Shown here: one piece after another, positions 16,443-24,928 of the stretch
How the letters are laid out: the number at the start of each line of letters is the position of its first letter
How positions within the stretch are numbered: the stretch's first letter is position 1
NCBI RefSeq assembly: GCF_022662305.1
Contig: NZ_JAKNQH010000005.1
Coordinates: 248,001 to 312,000, forward strand
DNA from: Sphingomonas sp. BAUL-RG-20F-R05-02
Lineage (GTDB): Bacteria; Pseudomonadota; Alphaproteobacteria; Sphingomonadales; Sphingomonadaceae
Reading direction: 5' to 3'
Length of the DNA stretch: 64,000 nucleotides
Notes under the pieces: model-generated
Database searches by the model: none
What the model saw: the letters and a program-made list of their open reading frames with translations, nothing else
Told to the model about the DNA's origin: nothing
Position numbers and translations under genes: made by a program

Positions 16443-16462
16443 CCGAACGGTCAGGCCGCGAG
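16431..16462. terminator. Bidirectional terminator stem embedded in two convergent gene ends
   Basis: CTCGCGGCCTGACC (16431-16444) pairs perfectly over 14 bases with GGTCAGGCCGCGAG (16449-16462) around a GAAC loop. The stem contains the last codons and stops of both flanking genes (stop at 16440-16442 on plus, 16451-16453 on minus), so both proteins end in Leu-Ala-Ala. No long T-tract on either side. Confidence 0.7.
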
Positions 16463-16996
16463 TGGCATGTCTTGTGGCGGCGCGTCGGCGAGGTCGCACG
16501 CCATGGTGATGCTCGCCACCTCGCGGCCACGCGCGCGTGAGAAGGTCGCCGCCCGACCGGTTTCGCGAAAGCCGAGCTTGGCGAGCACGCGTGCCGAGGC
16601 GGGGTTGTCCATAAAGTGCCGCGCGTTCAGCCGCGTCATGCCGAGCGCGTGGCGCGCCATGTGCAGCATGGCATGACCGGCTTCGGTCGCATAACCGCGC
16701 CCCCAGGCAGACGGCGTCAACCAATAGCCGAGTTCGGGCGGCCCGTCCGCTAGAGCCTCGATCGAGATCGCGCCGATCAGGCTCGGCTCGGCCCGGTCAT
16801 GCGCCAAGATCAGCAAGCAGGGGTCGGTCGCACCACGCGGCATCGCCAGCCACGTGCGGGCATCGGCTTCCGCATAAGGCCAGGGCACACGCGACAGATT
16901 GGCGGCGACCGACGGGTGCGCGATTGCTGCTGCGACGGCGGCGGCATCCTCGGGCCAGCCGGGGCGCAGCGTCAATCTCGGAGTCCGGGCGAACAT
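16451..16996 (-). CDS. GNAT-family N-acetyltransferase (RimJ/RimL-like)
   Basis: 181 residues from the ATG at 16996, preceded by GAGGAG. It shows the layout of RimJ/RimL-type enzymes: TPRLTLRPGWPEDAAAV at the N-terminus, PPELGYWLTPSAWGRGYATEAGHAML (acetyl-CoA pyrophosphate loop, in WGRGYATEA, about 108-116), then NARHFMDNPASARVLAKLGF (conserved N-x-x-S-x-x-V-x-x-K-x-G-F). It transfers acetyl from acetyl-CoA to an amine, often a protein N-terminus or a small molecule; the target is not known. Transcribed in the direction away from rplU-rpmA, behind their terminator. Confidence 0.88.
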   Translation of the reverse strand: MFARTPRLTLRPGWPEDAAAVAAAIAHPSVAANLSRVPWPYAEADARTWLAMPRGATDPCLLILAHDRAEPSLIGAISIEALADGPPELGYWLTPSAWGRGYATEAGHAMLHMARHALGMTRLNARHFMDNPASARVLAKLGFRETGRAATFSRARGREVASITMACDLADAPPQDMPLAA

Positions 16997-17077
16997 CTTG
17001 AAAACTCTCCTCGTCTTTGCGCGGACGTCTGCCATGCCGGGATGACATGGTGACGACAGTGCCGTGGAGGGAGCATG

Positions 17078-17109
17078 AAAAAAGGGAGCCGGGGCGACCC
17101 GTCTCCCTT
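17078..17109 (-). terminator. Intrinsic terminator of rplU-rpmA
   Basis: On the minus strand AAGGGAG (17109-17103) pairs with CTCCCTT (17088-17082) around a GC-rich loop that can pair further, followed by a run of T (17083-17078). It lies about 57 bases past the rpmA stop. One of the few hairpins in the window with a clear T-tract. Confidence 0.8.
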
Positions 17110-17165
17110 GTTTGATGTCTGTGGACATCCGGGTCGCCCTGGTGGGCAACCCGTCCGGTTACCCG

Positions 17166-17435
17166 TTATTCTGCGGCTTGCGCCAGCGCCTCGACCGAGC
17201 AGAACTTGCGGCCGAGCTTGCCTTCCTTAAACACTACGCGGCCCTCGACGAGCGCGAACAGGGTATGGTCCGTGCCCATGCCGACGTTGGTGCCCGGGTA
17301 GAACTTGGTACCGCGCTGACGCACGAGAATGTTGCCCGGAATGGCGATCTCGCCACCGAACTTCTTCACGCCAAGACGACGACCGGCCGAATCACGACCG
17401 TTGCGCGACGAACCGCCTGCTTTCTTATGTGCCAT
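17166..17435 (-). CDS. rpmA: 50S ribosomal protein L27
   Basis: 89 residues. The start [16 protein letters not shown] and the following [28 protein letters not shown] are the classic L27 N-terminal arm, which reaches the peptidyl-transferase centre. There is no N-terminal extension of the kind cleaved in Firmicutes. The ATG at 17435 is chosen over an upstream in-frame codon because the family always begins MAHKKA(G) and AAGGAG lies just before it. It follows rplU by 13 bases in the same operon. Confidence 0.98.
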   Translation of the reverse strand: MAHKKAGGSSRNGRDSAGRRLGVKKFGGEIAIPGNILVRQRGTKFYPGTNVGMGTDHTLFALVEGRVVFKEGKLGRKFCSVEALAQAAE

Positions 17436-17448
17436 ATCGTGAGACTCC

Positions 17449-17763
17449 TTACGCCTGCGCCGACTCACCGCCGATGGCGGTGATCTTCAGGATCGTGTGC
17501 TGCTGACGATGCCCGTTCTTGCGACGATAGTTATGACGACGACGCTTCTTGAAGACGATGACCTTGTCGGCCTTCGCCTGCGCGATGATCTCTGCGGAGA
17601 CGGTCAGCCCCTCGATCGACTTCAGCTCCGAGCCTTCGCCCGCAAGCAGGATATCGCCGAGCGTGATCGACGCACCGGCTTCACCGTCGAGCTTTTCGAC
17701 GACGATCTTGTCTCCAGCGGCAACGCGGTATTGCTTGCCGCCCGTGCGCACGATTGCGAACAT
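17449..17763 (-). CDS. rplU: 50S ribosomal protein L21
   Basis: 104 residues beginning [14 protein letters not shown], the invariant L21 start; an upstream in-frame ATG adding six residues is rejected for that reason. The basic [16 protein letters not shown] segment near residue 75-90 binds 23S rRNA. First gene of the rplU-rpmA operon, which ends at the T-tract terminator at 17078. Confidence 0.98.
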   Translation of the reverse strand: MFAIVRTGGKQYRVAAGDKIVVEKLDGEAGASITLGDILLAGEGSELKSIEGLTVSAEIIAQAKADKVIVFKKRRRHNYRRKNGHRQQHTILKITAIGGESAQA

Positions 17764-18278
17764 GGCCCTCATCACTTTCAAAACATCGATACCCCACGCT
17801 CAGGACGGACCCGGCGCGGGAAAGAAGCGCCAGCTATGGCACGGTGGCCGCGCTGTCAACCGCAGAACCGCATCGTTCATCGATCAGGCGAACCGTTGCA
17901 CATATACATCACATTCCTGAGAAACTGGTTTTCCTGAAGGTAGTGGCGATCAAGGTATGATGTTTATGTTGCAATGCGGCGATCGATATGGCGTCATTCG
18001 GGTGTCGACATGACGTCAAGCGGCTTCGGGTAAGTGCCGCGGCGGCTGAGCGTAGTGTTTGACCGGTGGTCGCGTCCGATTAGGGCGCGGCTGCCTCAAG
18101 GGGTGTAAGAAGAACGCGTACATTTTGAAGATGCTGCTTTGCGGCAGGTAAGGGTGTGACTTCCGCTGAAGGTTTTCGATTGTCGGGATGTACCGATCAT
18201 CGCGAGCTGGCGGCAACGAGAACAAAATATCGGAGTGGACGTCTGACGGAATGCATTCACCTGGGGGGAAAGACATTG
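17764..18278. other. Intergenic region of about 515 bases between rplU and a TonB-dependent receptor
   Basis: It must hold the rplU-rpmA promoter (minus) and the leader of the receptor gene (plus). I see no convincing ORF, palindrome or riboswitch-like fold here. Composition is somewhat richer in AT at 17890-18000. Confidence 0.4.
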
Positions 18279-20951
18279 ATGACACGACATTCGATATCCT
18301 TGACTGCGCTGGCCTGTGCGATGGCCTGGGCCGCGCCGGCGCTCGCCGCGACCGCGCCTGCCGCGACACCGGCGGATCCCGCGCCGGCTGCGGAGCCCGC
18401 CGATCCGCAAGTCGTCGACAGCGACGGCACCGACATCATCGTCACCGGCACGCGAACCACCGGCATGCGCGCGGCGGACAGCCCCGCGCCGATCCAGATC
18501 CTCGGCAACGACGCGTTGAAGCGCACCGGATCGCCCGACCTGATCCAGAGCCTCGCGCAGAACCTGCCGTCGATCCAGGCGCAGTCGTTCGGCAGTGATC
18601 TTCAGGCGCATAACCTCCAGCTCAAGCTGCGCGGCCTCAGTCCGAACCACACGCTGATCCTTGTCAACGGCAAGCGCCGCCACGGTACCGCCAACGTGTC
18701 GGTCGCCGGCGGTCCCTATGGCGGCAGCGCCGCGCCTGACATCAGCTTCATCCTGCCCGACTCGATCGATCACGTCGAAGTCCTGCAGGATGGCGCCGCC
18801 GCCCAATACGGAACCGACGCGATCGCCGGCGTCATCAACTTCATCCAGAAGACCGCCGACCATGGCGGCGTACTGAGCGCAACCGGCGGCCAGTATTTCG
18901 ATCAGGGGGGCAAATCCTATACCATCAGCGGCAATATCGGCATCGCGCCCTTCGACGGCGCGTACCTGAACGTCACCGCCGAGAAGAAGTTTAAGGACTA
19001 CAGCTTCCGCGGCGACGTCAACCCGCAGGTCTATGGCGACACACCTGGCGCTATCAAGTATCTCGCGAACTATCCGGCGATCAAGAACCTGCCGTATTAC
19101 CCTTACACCAACCGGATCGAGGGCGATCCGAAGATCGACCAGACTTCGGTCATGTACAACGCGGGCTACAAGTTCGGGGAGTTCGAACTCTACAGCTTCG
19201 GCAGCTACGGTCACAAGATCGCCAGCGCCTATGAAAACACCCGGCCACCCGACACCGTGGTGAGCGGCGCCGGCACGATCGCGGCGGGCGGCGTCGCCGG
19301 CGTGCCGTTCTATGCTGGCGGGTTCCAGCCGCAGGAATCGATCCGTGAGACGGATTATTCGTTCACCGGCGGCTTCAAGGGCGCACTCGGCGAGACGACC
19401 TTCGATGTGGCATCGACATACGGTCGCGATTTTGTCGGCGTATACGTGCTCAACTCGGCCAACGCACAGCTCTACAAGGCGACCGGTACCACGCCGACCA
19501 CCTTCCACGACGGCGATTTCGTCAACAGCCAGCTCGACAACACGCTCGACCTGACGCATCCGTTCGACGTCGGGCTGGCGGGTGATCTCAATGTCGCCGG
19601 CGGTCTCGAGTACCGGCATGAAAAATACCAGCTCCTCGCCGGCGATCCCGCCTCCTATTATGGTGGCGGCGCGCAGTCCTTCTTCGGCTACAGCCCAAAC
19701 GATGCCAGTTCGAACACGCGTAATGTGTTCGCGCAGTATCTTGACGTCAGCGTCAAGCCGATCGAGCCGTGGTTGATCGACGGCGCCGTCCGCCACGAAC
19801 ATTACAGCGATTTCGGCGACACCACCGTGTTCAAGCTGACGACGCGCTTCGATCTGTCGAAGGAATTTGCGGTTCGCGGTACGGTCTCCACCGGCTTTCG
19901 TGCGCCGACGCTGGCGGAGGGCTTCTATTCGGGCATCAACGTCGGCCCGAGCTCGGTCAGCGGCGTGCTACCGCCAAACTCGGCGGGTGCGGCCTCGCTT
20001 GGCTTCGGCGGGCTGAAGCCGGAGAAGTCGACCAACTTCAGCCTCGGCTTCGTCGTCAATCCCGCACCGCGCGTGACCTTCACGCTCGACGGGTATTGGA
20101 TCGAGATCCGCAACCGCATCGTCATCTCGAGCAGCTTTTCGGGCTTCAGCGGCGGCTATTGCCCGCAGGGTGTCAGCGCCACGGGTTGCCAGCCGTTCAA
20201 CGCGGACAATTATGCAATCCAGAACCAGCAGGTCGTGCTCGATGCGGTCGCCGGCGCGCTTGGCGGCAGCATCCCGAGCTACGTGCTGCTCAACAACCTC
20301 GGCACGCGCAACATCGATGGTTCGGTCTCGATCCAGTCGTTCGTGAACGGGGTGAAGATGCGGACGCGCGGCATTGATTTCGTAGCGAATTATTCGACCG
20401 ATTTCGACAGCCTCGGCCATGTCGACTGGTCGTTCACCGCGAACTACAACGACAACAAGGTGCTGGGCATCAACGCGCTGCCGTCCGCGCTCTACACCAG
20501 CACCACGCAGCCGACGAAGACGCAGTTGATCGACCGCTACAGTGTTAGCCAGCTTGAGGAGAGCACACCGAAGTTCCGCGCGACGGCGGCGGCGTATTGG
20601 GAGCTTGGCAAGTTCAGCGTGAACCTGCGCGAGAGTTTCTATTCGGTGACCAAGAACCTGGTCGCCACGCCGGGCAACAGTCCGCTCAAGGGCGCCGACT
20701 ACGAGGTCCGCATTGCCCCAGCGTTCCTCACCGATCTCGAGCTCGGTTTGCAGGTTCTCAAGCCGCTGAAACTTTCGATCGGCGCGAACAACCTGACCAA
20801 CCACTATCCGACCAAGACATCGTTCGAGAACATTCGCGGGGCACAGCTTGCCTCGGGCTCACGGACCTATTCATCCAACGTGTACCCGACGTTCTCACCG
20901 TTCGGCATTAACGGCGGCTATTATTACGCCCGCGCGACGCTGCGTTGGTGA
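18279..20951 (+). CDS. TonB-dependent receptor, outer membrane
   Basis: 890 residues from the ATG at 18279; a TTG directly before it in frame is a possible alternative. Signal peptide 1-23 (MTRHSISLTALACAMAWAAPALA), an Ala/Pro spacer, a TonB-box-like DIIVTGTRTT (about 51-60), a plug domain with HTLILVNGKRRHG and SIDHVEVLQDGAAAQYGTDAIAGVINFI, and a barrel ending in YYYARATLRW with the terminal aromatic residue used in outer-membrane assembly. The PDTVVSG.. and long loops give no clue to the ligand. It is a stand-alone gene, followed by a strong hairpin. Confidence 0.95.
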   Translation: MTRHSISLTALACAMAWAAPALAATAPAATPADPAPAAEPADPQVVDSDGTDIIVTGTRTTGMRAADSPAPIQILGNDALKRTGSPDLIQSLAQNLPSIQAQSFGSDLQAHNLQLKLRGLSPNHTLILVNGKRRHGTANVSVAGGPYGGSAAPDISFILPDSIDHVEVLQDGAAAQYGTDAIAGVINFIQKTADHGGVLSATGGQYFDQGGKSYTISGNIGIAPFDGAYLNVTAEKKFKDYSFRGDVNPQVYGDTPGAIKYLANYPAIKNLPYYPYTNRIEGDPKIDQTSVMYNAGYKFGEFELYSFGSYGHKIASAYENTRPPDTVVSGAGTIAAGGVAGVPFYAGGFQPQESIRETDYSFTGGFKGALGETTFDVASTYGRDFVGVYVLNSANAQLYKATGTTPTTFHDGDFVNSQLDNTLDLTHPFDVGLAGDLNVAGGLEYRHEKYQLLAGDPASYYGGGAQSFFGYSPNDASSNTRNVFAQYLDVSVKPIEPWLIDGAVRHEHYSDFGDTTVFKLTTRFDLSKEFAVRGTVSTGFRAPTLAEGFYSGINVGPSSVSGVLPPNSAGAASLGFGGLKPEKSTNFSLGFVVNPAPRVTFTLDGYWIEIRNRIVISSSFSGFSGGYCPQGVSATGCQPFNADNYAIQNQQVVLDAVAGALGGSIPSYVLLNNLGTRNIDGSVSIQSFVNGVKMRTRGIDFVANYSTDFDSLGHVDWSFTANYNDNKVLGINALPSALYTSTTQPTKTQLIDRYSVSQLEESTPKFRATAAAYWELGKFSVNLRESFYSVTKNLVATPGNSPLKGADYEVRIAPAFLTDLELGLQVLKPLKLSIGANNLTNHYPTKTSFENIRGAQLASGSRTYSSNVYPTFSPFGINGGYYYARATLRW

Positions 20952-20963
20952 TGTGACGGGTGG

Positions 20964-20993
20964 CGGGCGGCGACCGGAGATGGTCGCCGCCCG
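20964..20993. terminator. Strong hairpin after the TonB-dependent receptor
   Basis: CGGGCGGCGACC (20964-20975) pairs perfectly with GGTCGCCGCCCG (20982-20993) around a six-base loop, 12 bases past the stop. Convergent hspQ ends at 21051, so it may serve both directions. Confidence 0.7.
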
Positions 20994-21050
20994 TTGCCGC
21001 GTCGCCGCCTGCCGCCCTTTGGCGGGGACGAGCAGAATGCCCGGTTCAGA

Positions 21051-21431
21051 TCAGTGGCGATGCTCGCGCCGGAGCGTGTAGCGGCCATCCGCGAAATCGG
21101 TGAACAATCCGGAGATGGCGGGATGATCGACCGGCTCGTCGGTATCGTCCGCCACCAGGTTCTGCTGGCTGACATAGGCGACATACGTCGATTCCATGTT
21201 CTCGGCGAGCAGATGGTAGAACGGCTGATCCTTGCGAGGCCGTGCACTTTCGGGAATTGATTCGTACCATTCCTCGCTGTTGGCGAAGACCGGGTCGACA
21301 TCGAAGATCACGCCGCGGAAGTCGAAGCTGCGGTGACGGACCACGTCGCCGATCGCAAAGCGGGCGTGCGCGACCGGGGGCAGGGGGGTGGCCGTGTCGA
21401 ACGGCGGAACGGAAAGGGTCGATCGCTGCAT
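21051..21431 (-). CDS. hspQ: Heat shock protein HspQ (YccV-like, hemimethylated-DNA-binding fold)
   Basis: 126 residues. The family is recognised by FAIGDVVRHRSFDFRGVIFDVDPVFANSEEWY (residues about 25-56, shown here in part by RHRSFDFRGVIFDVDP), by KDQPFYHLLAE and by YVSQQNLVAD. In enterobacteria HspQ modulates Lon-dependent proteolysis and the stability of mutant DnaA. The N-terminal 20 residues are less conserved, so the true start could be slightly downstream. Single gene, convergent with the receptor. Confidence 0.9.
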   Translation of the reverse strand: MQRSTLSVPPFDTATPLPPVAHARFAIGDVVRHRSFDFRGVIFDVDPVFANSEEWYESIPESARPRKDQPFYHLLAENMESTYVAYVSQQNLVADDTDEPVDHPAISGLFTDFADGRYTLRREHRH

Positions 21432-21577
21432 GAGCCCAATCTAGGGCATGTTCGCGGCCGCACAAGAAGATTGCGATGATCGGACTTGTGCGCCTACCGC
21501 CTTTGCGTTAGAGGCGCCCGCTCACCGACCGGTGCGGATCTGCGGCACGTTCGCAGATTGGCATCATATGACCTCGC

Positions 21578-21667
<90 letters not shown>

Positions 21668-21702
21668 CTTCCTCTCTATGACTGGGATCGTAAGACCGCC
21701 GC

Positions 21703-22035
21703 ATGGCTTATAAGGAACCTTCGTTCAAGGATCGCGCATCGCTGTCGGCGGATGCCAAGCAGCGTGCACTCGAGAAGCTGAAGGCGAAGCCGCCGCTCGA
21801 CCCGGCGGTCGTTGCCGAGCGCCTTGCCGCGCGCGAGGCCAAGGAAGCCGCCGAGGCGCAGAAGCGCGCCGACAAGAAGGCCGCGATTGAACAGGCCAAA
21901 CTCGACAAGATCGCCAAGGCCGAAGAGGCCAAGCGCGCCGCCGAGGAAGCCGCGCAGAAGGCGCAAATGACCGACGCTGAAAAGAAAGCCGCCCGCGACG
22001 CCAAGTACGCCGCGCGGAAAGCCCGCAAGAAGTAA
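21703..22035 (+). CDS. DUF6481-family protein, highly charged helical
   Basis: 110 residues, about half Ala/Lys/Glu, predicted as one long helix or coiled coil (AAREAKEAAEAQKRADKKAAIEQ and on). The start MAYKEPSFKDR is what I associate with the DUF6481 family of alphaproteobacteria. The role is unknown; its charge pattern would suit a nucleic-acid- or ribosome-associated protein. It follows tRNA-Ser by 35 bases and could be expressed from the same promoter. Confidence 0.8.
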   Translation: MAYKEPSFKDRASLSADAKQRALEKLKAKPPLDPAVVAERLAAREAKEAAEAQKRADKKAAIEQAKLDKIAKAEEAKRAAEEAAQKAQMTDAEKKAARDAKYAARKARKK

Positions 22036-22150
22036 GGGCGGGGCGCGCGGCGCCGCGTTTCCTTCGCGATAAGTATGTTCGGCGACCGGCCGCGGCATTG
22101 CGGGCCGGTCATCTTGCGTTGTGCCTTGGAAGGCAGCGCCTACCGGCACG

Positions 22151-24202
22151 TCAGGGCAGGTTGTCCGCCAATTCCTTCAGCCATGCCGCCGCCGTCCCGT
22201 CCGATGGCGCGCGCCAGTCGCCGCGCGGGGACAGTGCGCCGCCCGCCGATACCTTCGGCCCGTTCGGGATCGCCGAGCGTTTGAACTGGCTCGTCACGAA
22301 GAAGCGGTGCAGGAATTTCTCCAGCCATTCGCGGATCGCTGGTAGATCATAGGCAACGCGAGCCTCATCGGGCAGATCACGCGGCCAGCGCCCCGCCGCT
22401 GCGTCGGCCCAGGCATGTAGTGCGAAGAACGCGATCTTCGACGGCGCCATGCCGTGCCGCACCACATAATGCAGGAAGAAGTCGTTGAGGGCATATGGCC
22501 CGACTTTCGATTCGGTGCTCTGGATCAGTCCGTTCGCATCCGCCGGCACCAGTTCCGGCGAGATCTCGGTGCCCAGGATCGCGGCGAGGACGTGGTTGGT
22601 CTCGTCCTCGAATTGCCCGCTCGATATGCACCAGCGGATCAGGAACTGGATCAGCGTCTTGGGTACGCCTGCATTCACCGCATAATGGCTCATCTGATCG
22701 CCGACACCGTAGGTGCACCAGCCCAGCGCCAGTTCAGACAGATCGCCCGTTCCCACCACCAAGCCATTGTTATGGTTGGCAAGCCGGAACAGATAATCGG
22801 TCCGTAACCCCGCCTGCACGTTCTCGAACGTCACGTCGTACACCGGCTCGCCGCCTGCGAACGGGTGGCGCATATCGGCCAGCAGCTGGCGTGCGGCGGG
22901 GCGGATGTCGATCTCCTCCCCGGTGATGCCGAGCGCGTTCATCAGCGCCCATGCGTTGCCCTTGGTCCCGTCGCTGGTCGCGAAACCGGGCATGGTATAG
23001 CCGAGGATGTCGGTGCGTGGCCGGCCCAGCCGGTCGAGCGCCTTGGCGGCGACGATCAGCGCGTGCGTGGAATCGAGCCCGCCCGAAATGCCGATCACCA
23101 GCTTCTGCGCACGCGCCGCCGCCATCCGCTTGGCGATACCCTGCACCTGGATGTTGAAAGCCTCGTAGCAGTCCTCGTCGAGCCGTTCGGGCGTGTTCGG
23201 CACGAACGGGAACCGGCGGATCTGACGGCGCAGCCCGACGTCGGCGAAATCGGGCCGATGCTCGAACGCGATCCGCCGAAATCGCGTCTCCGGGTGCCCG
23301 GCCAGCCCCGCCGCATCGTTGAATGTGCCGACCCGTAGCCGCTCCGCGATCAGCCGCCCGCAATCGATATCGGCATAGACCGTACCGGGCGCCTCCGCAA
23401 AGCGCGGTGATTCGACCAGCAGTTCGCCCAGTTCGTGGATCATGCCTTGGCCGTCCCAGGCGAGATCGGTGGTGCTCTCACCTGGCCCGGCGGCGGAATA
23501 GACATAGCCGCACACGCTCCGCGCGCTCTGCGCCGCGCACAGCAACGCCCGCTCGCGCGCCTTGCCGATCACGATGTTCGATGCCGACAGGTTGCAGCAC
23601 ACCAGCGCCCCTGCCAGCGCGCCAGCGGTGGAGGGCGGGGTCGGCGCCCAGTAATCCTCGCAAATTTCCGCGTGGAACACGAAGTGCGGCAGGTCCGACG
23701 CGGCGAAGATCAGGTCGGTGCCGAACGGCGCGGTCTGCCCCGCCACCGTGATGTCCAGCCCGCTCAGCCCGGCCCCGCTCGCGAACCAGCGTTTCTCGTA
23801 ATATTCGCGGTAATTGGGCAGGAACGTCTTGGGCACCACGCCCAGCACCCGCCCGCGCGAAATCACCACCGCGCAATTATACAGCCGCGCATTGCGCACC
23901 AGCGCGGCACCGACCACCAAGACCGGCCGCAGATCGACGCTGGCTGCGACGACGTCGCTGAGCGCCGCATCGGTCGCGCGCTGCAAAGCGTCCTGCAGAT
24001 GCAGATCGTCGACCGCGTAGGAGGTGACATTGAGCTCCGGGAACACCAGCAGGTCCGCGCCCTCGGCATTGCCAGCGTGCGCCAGCGCGATCGTCGCCGC
24101 GGCGTTGGCGGCGGGATCGCCGACGCCCGCGCGCGGCGTGCAGGCGCCAGCACGAATCATCTGGTGGGTGTGTATCGAGTGGAACGGGTGCGTCTTCGCC
24201 AT
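22151..24202 (-). CDS. nadE: Glutamine-dependent NAD+ synthetase
   Basis: 683 residues from the ATG at 24202. Two domains: an N-terminal nitrilase-type glutaminase (about 15-290) with the Glu-Lys-Cys triad visible in FPELNVTSYA, LPNYREYYEKRWF and HAEICEDYW; and a C-terminal ATP-pyrophosphatase NAD synthetase (about 335-640) with the P-loop GISGGLDST near residue 370. It converts nicotinate adenine dinucleotide, ATP and glutamine to NAD+, the last step of the pathway, passing ammonia through an internal tunnel. Length and order match the bacterial two-domain type. Divergent from mop-modE across 75 bases. Confidence 0.96.
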   Translation of the reverse strand: MAKTHPFHSIHTHQMIRAGACTPRAGVGDPAANAAATIALAHAGNAEGADLLVFPELNVTSYAVDDLHLQDALQRATDAALSDVVAASVDLRPVLVVGAALVRNARLYNCAVVISRGRVLGVVPKTFLPNYREYYEKRWFASGAGLSGLDITVAGQTAPFGTDLIFAASDLPHFVFHAEICEDYWAPTPPSTAGALAGALVCCNLSASNIVIGKARERALLCAAQSARSVCGYVYSAAGPGESTTDLAWDGQGMIHELGELLVESPRFAEAPGTVYADIDCGRLIAERLRVGTFNDAAGLAGHPETRFRRIAFEHRPDFADVGLRRQIRRFPFVPNTPERLDEDCYEAFNIQVQGIAKRMAAARAQKLVIGISGGLDSTHALIVAAKALDRLGRPRTDILGYTMPGFATSDGTKGNAWALMNALGITGEEIDIRPAARQLLADMRHPFAGGEPVYDVTFENVQAGLRTDYLFRLANHNNGLVVGTGDLSELALGWCTYGVGDQMSHYAVNAGVPKTLIQFLIRWCISSGQFEDETNHVLAAILGTEISPELVPADANGLIQSTESKVGPYALNDFFLHYVVRHGMAPSKIAFFALHAWADAAAGRWPRDLPDEARVAYDLPAIREWLEKFLHRFFVTSQFKRSAIPNGPKVSAGGALSPRGDWRAPSDGTAAAWLKELADNLP

Positions 24203-24277
24203 GGCTGAGCCGTAACCTTCTTCACCTTCGCTTGCCACACATGCTAACGTACGCGTCGCACATTGGGGAGCAAACAC

Positions 24278-24484
24278 ATGAAGATCAGCGCACGCAATCA
24301 GATCACCGGCACCGTCACCGCGATTACGCCGGGTGCGGTCAACGGCACGGTCAAGGTCGATATCGGCGGCGGCAACATCATCACGTCGAGCATCACGGAA
24401 GAAGCGATCGCCGACCTCGGCCTCGCTGTCGGCGACAGCGTGACGGTGATCGTCAAGGCGAGCGACGTGCTGATCGGCAAGTGA
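24278..24484 (+). CDS. mop: Molbindin, single Mop/TOBE domain
   Basis: 68 residues, a full Mop domain by itself: MKISARNQITGTVTAITPGAVNGTV, then SSITEEAIADLGLAVGDSVTVIVKASDVLIGK, the standard molbindin beta-barrel with the TEEA and KASDV features. Molbindins assemble as hexamers and store or buffer molybdate. A GGGGAG precedes the ATG. Its stop overlaps the start of the ModE-type gene (GTGA), so the two domains that form one ModE protein in E. coli are here separate coupled genes; the free domain may also replace the missing Mop part of ModC. Confidence 0.92.
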   Translation: MKISARNQITGTVTAITPGAVNGTVKVDIGGGNIITSSITEEAIADLGLAVGDSVTVIVKASDVLIGK

Positions 24485-24876
24485 GCGTCCTGCGCGTCGG
24501 TGCGCTCAAGCTGAAGGCGCAGCTCTACTGCGGTGACGAACCCGCGATCGGCCCCGGCAAGGCCGATCTGCTGGAGGCGATCGCGCGCGACGGGTCGATC
24601 TCGGCGGCGGGCCGCGCGCTCGGCATGAGCTACCGGCGCACGTGGCTGCTGGTCGACAGCATGAACCGCTGCTGGCGCGACCGGCTGGTTGATACCACGG
24701 CGGGCGGCGGCAAGGCGCGAGGCGCGCGGCTGACCGACACCGGCCGTACGGTGCTCGCCGCCTACCGTGCGCTGGAGGCAAAGCTTGCCGAGGCGGCGGG
24801 CGAAACGCTCGGCGGCCTCGATGCGATGTTGCGCACCGAACCGCTTCCGCCCGCGCAGATGCCGCTTTCCGATTGA
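24481..24876 (+). CDS. modE: ModE-type transcriptional regulator, DNA-binding domain only
   Basis: 131 residues from a GTG overlapping the mop stop by four bases. It shows the winged HTH of ModE/LysR type: ADLLEAIARDGSISAAGRALGMSYRRTWLLVDSMN (about 33-68; key part ISAAGRALGMSYRRTW), then the wing GGGKARGARLTDTG. There are no Mop domains after residue about 115, so it cannot sense molybdate in the way of E. coli ModE unless the coupled Mop protein contributes. Likely to regulate modABC and perhaps molybdoenzyme genes. A much longer upstream frame is only the shadow of mop. Confidence 0.88.
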   Translation: MSVLRVGALKLKAQLYCGDEPAIGPGKADLLEAIARDGSISAAGRALGMSYRRTWLLVDSMNRCWRDRLVDTTAGGGKARGARLTDTGRTVLAAYRALEAKLAEAAGETLGGLDAMLRTEPLPPAQMPLSD

Positions 24877-24928
24877 CGCGGTGCAGCAATCCCATAGCTT
24901 GGCCACTTCAAGCCAAGGGGGAACGGCG

